Shown piece after piece: positions 61,890-64,000 of a stretch of 64,000 bases of DNA. The DNA comes from an uncultured Holophaga sp. (GTDB lineage: Bacteria > Acidobacteriota > Holophagae > Holophagales > Holophagaceae). How positions within the stretch are numbered: the stretch's first letter is position 1; the number at the start of each line of letters is the position of its first letter. The position numbers were made by a program, and so were the translations under genes. Location of the stretch: positions 1,899,501 to 1,963,500 of the forward strand of contig NZ_OY781925.1 in the NCBI RefSeq assembly GCF_963677305.1. The letters run 5' to 3'. A model generated the notes under the pieces. The model was given only the letters and a program-made list of their open reading frames with translations. It was not told the origin of the DNA and did not search any database.

Positions 61890-63539
61890 ATGCCCCCCAA
61901 GAAGCTCCCCCTGGTGGCGTATTTCTGCATGGAGTACGCCCTCGAAAGCCGATTCAAGATCTACGCAGGAGGCCTGGGCATCCTCGCCGGCGACTACCTG
62001 AAGGGTGCCCGGGACCATGCGTACCCCATGGTGGGAGTAGGCATCCGCTGGAAGCAGGGCTATGGTGAGCAGCTCATCGAGCCCGGCAGCGGGAAGGTCT
62101 TCGACGCCTACAAGAACGCCACTCATGACTTCCTTGAGGACACGGGAGTCACCGTCACGGTGCCCATCAAGGGGCGGGATGTCCTGGTCAAGGTCTGGCG
62201 GGTGAAGAGCTTCGGCGTTGAGGACCTCTACCTCCTGGACACTGACTTCGAGGGCAACGACGGGGAGGCCCGCTGGATCACGGGCCAGCTCTACGGCTGG
62301 TTCGGCGAGGAGCGGGTGGCCCAGGAGATGGTCCTGGGCATCGGCGGCGTCCGGGCCCTGCAGGCCCTGAAGATCAAGCCGCAGGTATACCACTTCAACG
62401 AGGGCCACGCCCTCTTCGCCGGGTTCGAGCGCCTCCACCAGCGCATGGAGAAGGGGGCCTCCTTCGAGGACGCCTGGGCCCAGACCCGGGAGGAGGTGGT
62501 CTTCACGACCCACACCCCCATCGTCCAGGGCAACGAATCCCATCCCATCGACCGACTTCTCTACATGGGGGCTAACGTCGGCCTGACCCGGGCCCAGCTG
62601 AAACGCCTCGGGGGCAGCCCCTTCAACATGACGGTCGGGGCCCTGCGCCTTTCCCGCATCTCCAATGCCGTGGCGGAGCTCCACCGGGTGACCGCCAATG
62701 CCATGTGGAAGGGGGTCCGGGGGCGGAGCGAGATCATCGGCATCACCAACGCCATCCATACGGGCACCTGGGTCGACCCGAAGATGCTGGAACTGGGGGC
62801 TGCCTTCGACGGCTCCCCTAGGGCAGGGGAGGCCCTCTGGAAGCGGCACATGGAGAACAAGCGCAGGCTCATCGCCTTCGTGGAGGCCCGGACAGGCGTC
62901 AAGCTCCAACCGGACGTGCTCCTGGTGGGATTCTCCCGCCGAGCCGCCCCCTACAAGCGCTCCAACTTCATCTTCACGGAGCGGAAGTTCATCGAGCCCC
63001 TGCTCAAGGGCGGGCGGCTCCAGATCGTCTTCTCCGGGAAGGCCCACCCCCTCGACGACAACGGCAAGGCCATCGTGGAGAACATCCTGGAAATGACCCG
63101 GAAGTACCCGGGCAACGTGGTCTTCCTGGAGAACTACGACATGGAGATCGGGGCCATGCTGACCCGTGGCTCCGATGTCTGGCTCAACAACCCGCGGCGG
63201 CCCAAGGAGGCCTCCGGGACCTCGGGCATGAAGGCCGCCATGAACGGTGTTCTGAATCTCTCCATCCTGGATGGCTGGTGGCCCGAGGCCTGCCAGCACG
63301 GCATCAACGGCTGGCAGTTCGGTGATGGCTTCGAGAGCGGTGACGAGGCCGTCCTGGATCGCCACGACTTCCGGGCCTTCAAGAAGGTGCTGGCCGAGGA
63401 GGTCCTGCCCGCCTACTACGACCGGCGCGGAGACTGGCTCGCCATGATGGCGGCCTCCATCCGGACCACCCGGGAGGCCTTTGCCATCAAGCGGATGCTC
63501 GACGAGTACTACTGCCGGATGTACCGGCGCACCCATTAG
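61890..63539 (+). CDS. alpha-glucan (maltodextrin/glycogen) phosphorylase, short GT35 type
   Basis: 549 aa, GGAG before the ATG; 12 bp after the amylase. It opens LPLVAYFCMEYALESRFKIYAGGLGILAGDYLKGARD, the hallmark of the TIGR02094 phosphorylase group, shorter than the 800-aa classical enzymes. The PLP-binding region EASGTSGMKAAMNGVLNLSILDGWWPEA contains the Schiff-base Lys. GFSRRAAPYKR and HFNEGHA are active-site stretches. No signal peptide. It releases glucose-1-phosphate from dextrins in the cytoplasm. Confidence 0.92.
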   Translation: MPPKKLPLVAYFCMEYALESRFKIYAGGLGILAGDYLKGARDHAYPMVGVGIRWKQGYGEQLIEPGSGKVFDAYKNATHDFLEDTGVTVTVPIKGRDVLVKVWRVKSFGVEDLYLLDTDFEGNDGEARWITGQLYGWFGEERVAQEMVLGIGGVRALQALKIKPQVYHFNEGHALFAGFERLHQRMEKGASFEDAWAQTREEVVFTTHTPIVQGNESHPIDRLLYMGANVGLTRAQLKRLGGSPFNMTVGALRLSRISNAVAELHRVTANAMWKGVRGRSEIIGITNAIHTGTWVDPKMLELGAAFDGSPRAGEALWKRHMENKRRLIAFVEARTGVKLQPDVLLVGFSRRAAPYKRSNFIFTERKFIEPLLKGGRLQIVFSGKAHPLDDNGKAIVENILEMTRKYPGNVVFLENYDMEIGAMLTRGSDVWLNNPRRPKEASGTSGMKAAMNGVLNLSILDGWWPEACQHGINGWQFGDGFESGDEAVLDRHDFRAFKKVLAEEVLPAYYDRRGDWLAMMAASIRTTREAFAIKRMLDEYYCRMYRRTH

Positions 63540-63550
63540 GGAGAGCTGTC

Positions 63551-64000
63551 ATGGCGACCTGTCTCCGGATTGTGCGCATCACCCCAAACGAGCAGCCTCC
63601 CGCTAGCGGACTCCACTGGCAGTCCCCGCTTCTCATCCTCGTCGTGATGCTTGTGGCCATCCTGCTGGTGGGTTGCGGCGGAGGGGGAGGCAGCAGCTCA
63701 ACCGCCGGCTACCAGAGCCTGGATGCCAGCACCTCCACCACGCCCTCGCCGGACGCCTCCTACTACAATGTTCCGAGCACGGAGCTGGGTCCCCTGGTCA
63801 GCGGGTCCACCGTCACCTTCACCTTTTGGGATCCGCAGGCGAGCAGCGTCAGCGTGCAGCTCTACAGCGCCTGGGATGACGCCCTCAGCTCCCCGGCGGC
63901 TACCCTGCCGATGACCAAGGGGGACTCGGGGGTTTGGAGCAGCGGTTCGGTCTCCCTCCCGACCCAGAACTACTATGTCTACAAGGTCGGCAGCGGCTAT
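63551..64000 (+). CDS. starch-active lipoprotein, N-terminal part (runs off the window)
   Basis: 150 codons to the window end in frame, no stop. ATG at 63551, GGAGAG upstream, 11 bp after the phosphorylase. The signal sequence (about 23-41) ends in lipobox LLVGC with Cys42, followed by a Gly/Ser-rich spacer (CGGGGGSSST). Residues about 85-150 resemble an immunoglobulin-like early-set module (VTFTFWDPQASSVSVQLYSAWDD, then YYVYKVGSGY) as found before GH13 catalytic domains such as pullulanases. Expected: a membrane-anchored amylase or pullulanase. Catalytic part is outside the window. Confidence 0.75.
   Translation, partial: MATCLRIVRITPNEQPPASGLHWQSPLLILVVMLVAILLVGCGGGGGSSSTAGYQSLDASTSTTPSPDASYYNVPSTELGPLVSGSTVTFTFWDPQASSVSVQLYSAWDDALSSPAATLPMTKGDSGVWSSGSVSLPTQNYYVYKVGSGY

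Noticed and set aside
60219..63536. 1105-codon minus-strand open frame across the amylase and phosphorylase genes
   Set aside because: Composition is Val/Gly/His/Leu-rich with no family features; it mirrors the codon bias of two certain genes on the plus strand.

Overview
The window is about 64 kb of GC-rich DNA, densely coding on both strands, with AT-rich stretches almost only at promoters. No rRNA, tRNA, CRISPR array, phage gene or transposase was seen. The gene set suggests a Gram-negative bacterium with an anaerobic or fermentative lifestyle: an [FeFe]-hydrogenase with a HydC/NuoE-type subunit, RecBCD, outer-membrane maltoporin and periplasmic binding protein, a tannase-like esterase and a URO-D-type protein of the corrinoid methyltransferase superfamily. 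Acidobacteriota class Holophagae (Holophaga/Geothrix-like) is my best guess, made from gene content and memory only.

Layout. 1-0.6 kb: end of a hydrogenase operon. 0.8-6.4 kb: asnB, a variant dapB, and a MoxR ATPase/VWA protein pair behind a Fur-box-like palindrome. 6.4-11.3 kb: small helical protein, tannase-like esterase, MFS-guaA. 11.5-13.5 kb: KimA-like permease behind four 11-bp iterons. 13.6-18 kb: SDR39U1-like protein, an overlapping trio (small protein, VF530-like protein, methyltransferase), PhnA/YjdM, and an MFS transporter. 18-21.3 kb: rbfA-truB behind a long perfect palindrome, a scar joining a truncated PAS-GGDEF gene to a truncated modA, and nadK. 21.3-35 kb: PBP1A, an MFS/LysR/URO-D-like cluster in which the LysR gene carries a one-base frameshift, a Delta-60-repeat lipoprotein, threonine aldolase, a hydrolase, dinB, a multi-zinc-ribbon protein, a DHA2 exporter and trmO.

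35-39.5 kb is the most unusual region. A small protein ending in a D-C-P-P-x-C-K motif, a multi-pass membrane protein and a sensor histidine kinase lie in a row. About 1.1 kb of this (membrane-protein 3' end plus kinase) is repeated without indels 2,146 bp downstream. Between the copies, on the other strand, is a gene with two tandem copies of the small CPPxC domain. No response regulator is present. This looks like an expanding, little-described signalling cassette.

39.5-49.4 kb: recC-recB-recD, a possible 54-aa ORF, and surE. 49.4-64 kb: a complete maltodextrin-utilisation locus. glk and a LacI-family regulator run leftward; a GH13 alpha-glucosidase, maltoporin, malK, malE, malF, malG, a free secreted CBM41-like domain, a secreted alpha-amylase, an alpha-glucan phosphorylase and a truncated starch-active lipoprotein run rightward. 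The shared promoter region has a TTGACA-17-TATCTA promoter and two LacI-type operator-like sites 84 bp apart. Together these would degrade starch outside or in the periplasm, import maltodextrins, split them by hydrolysis and phosphorolysis, and phosphorylate the glucose.
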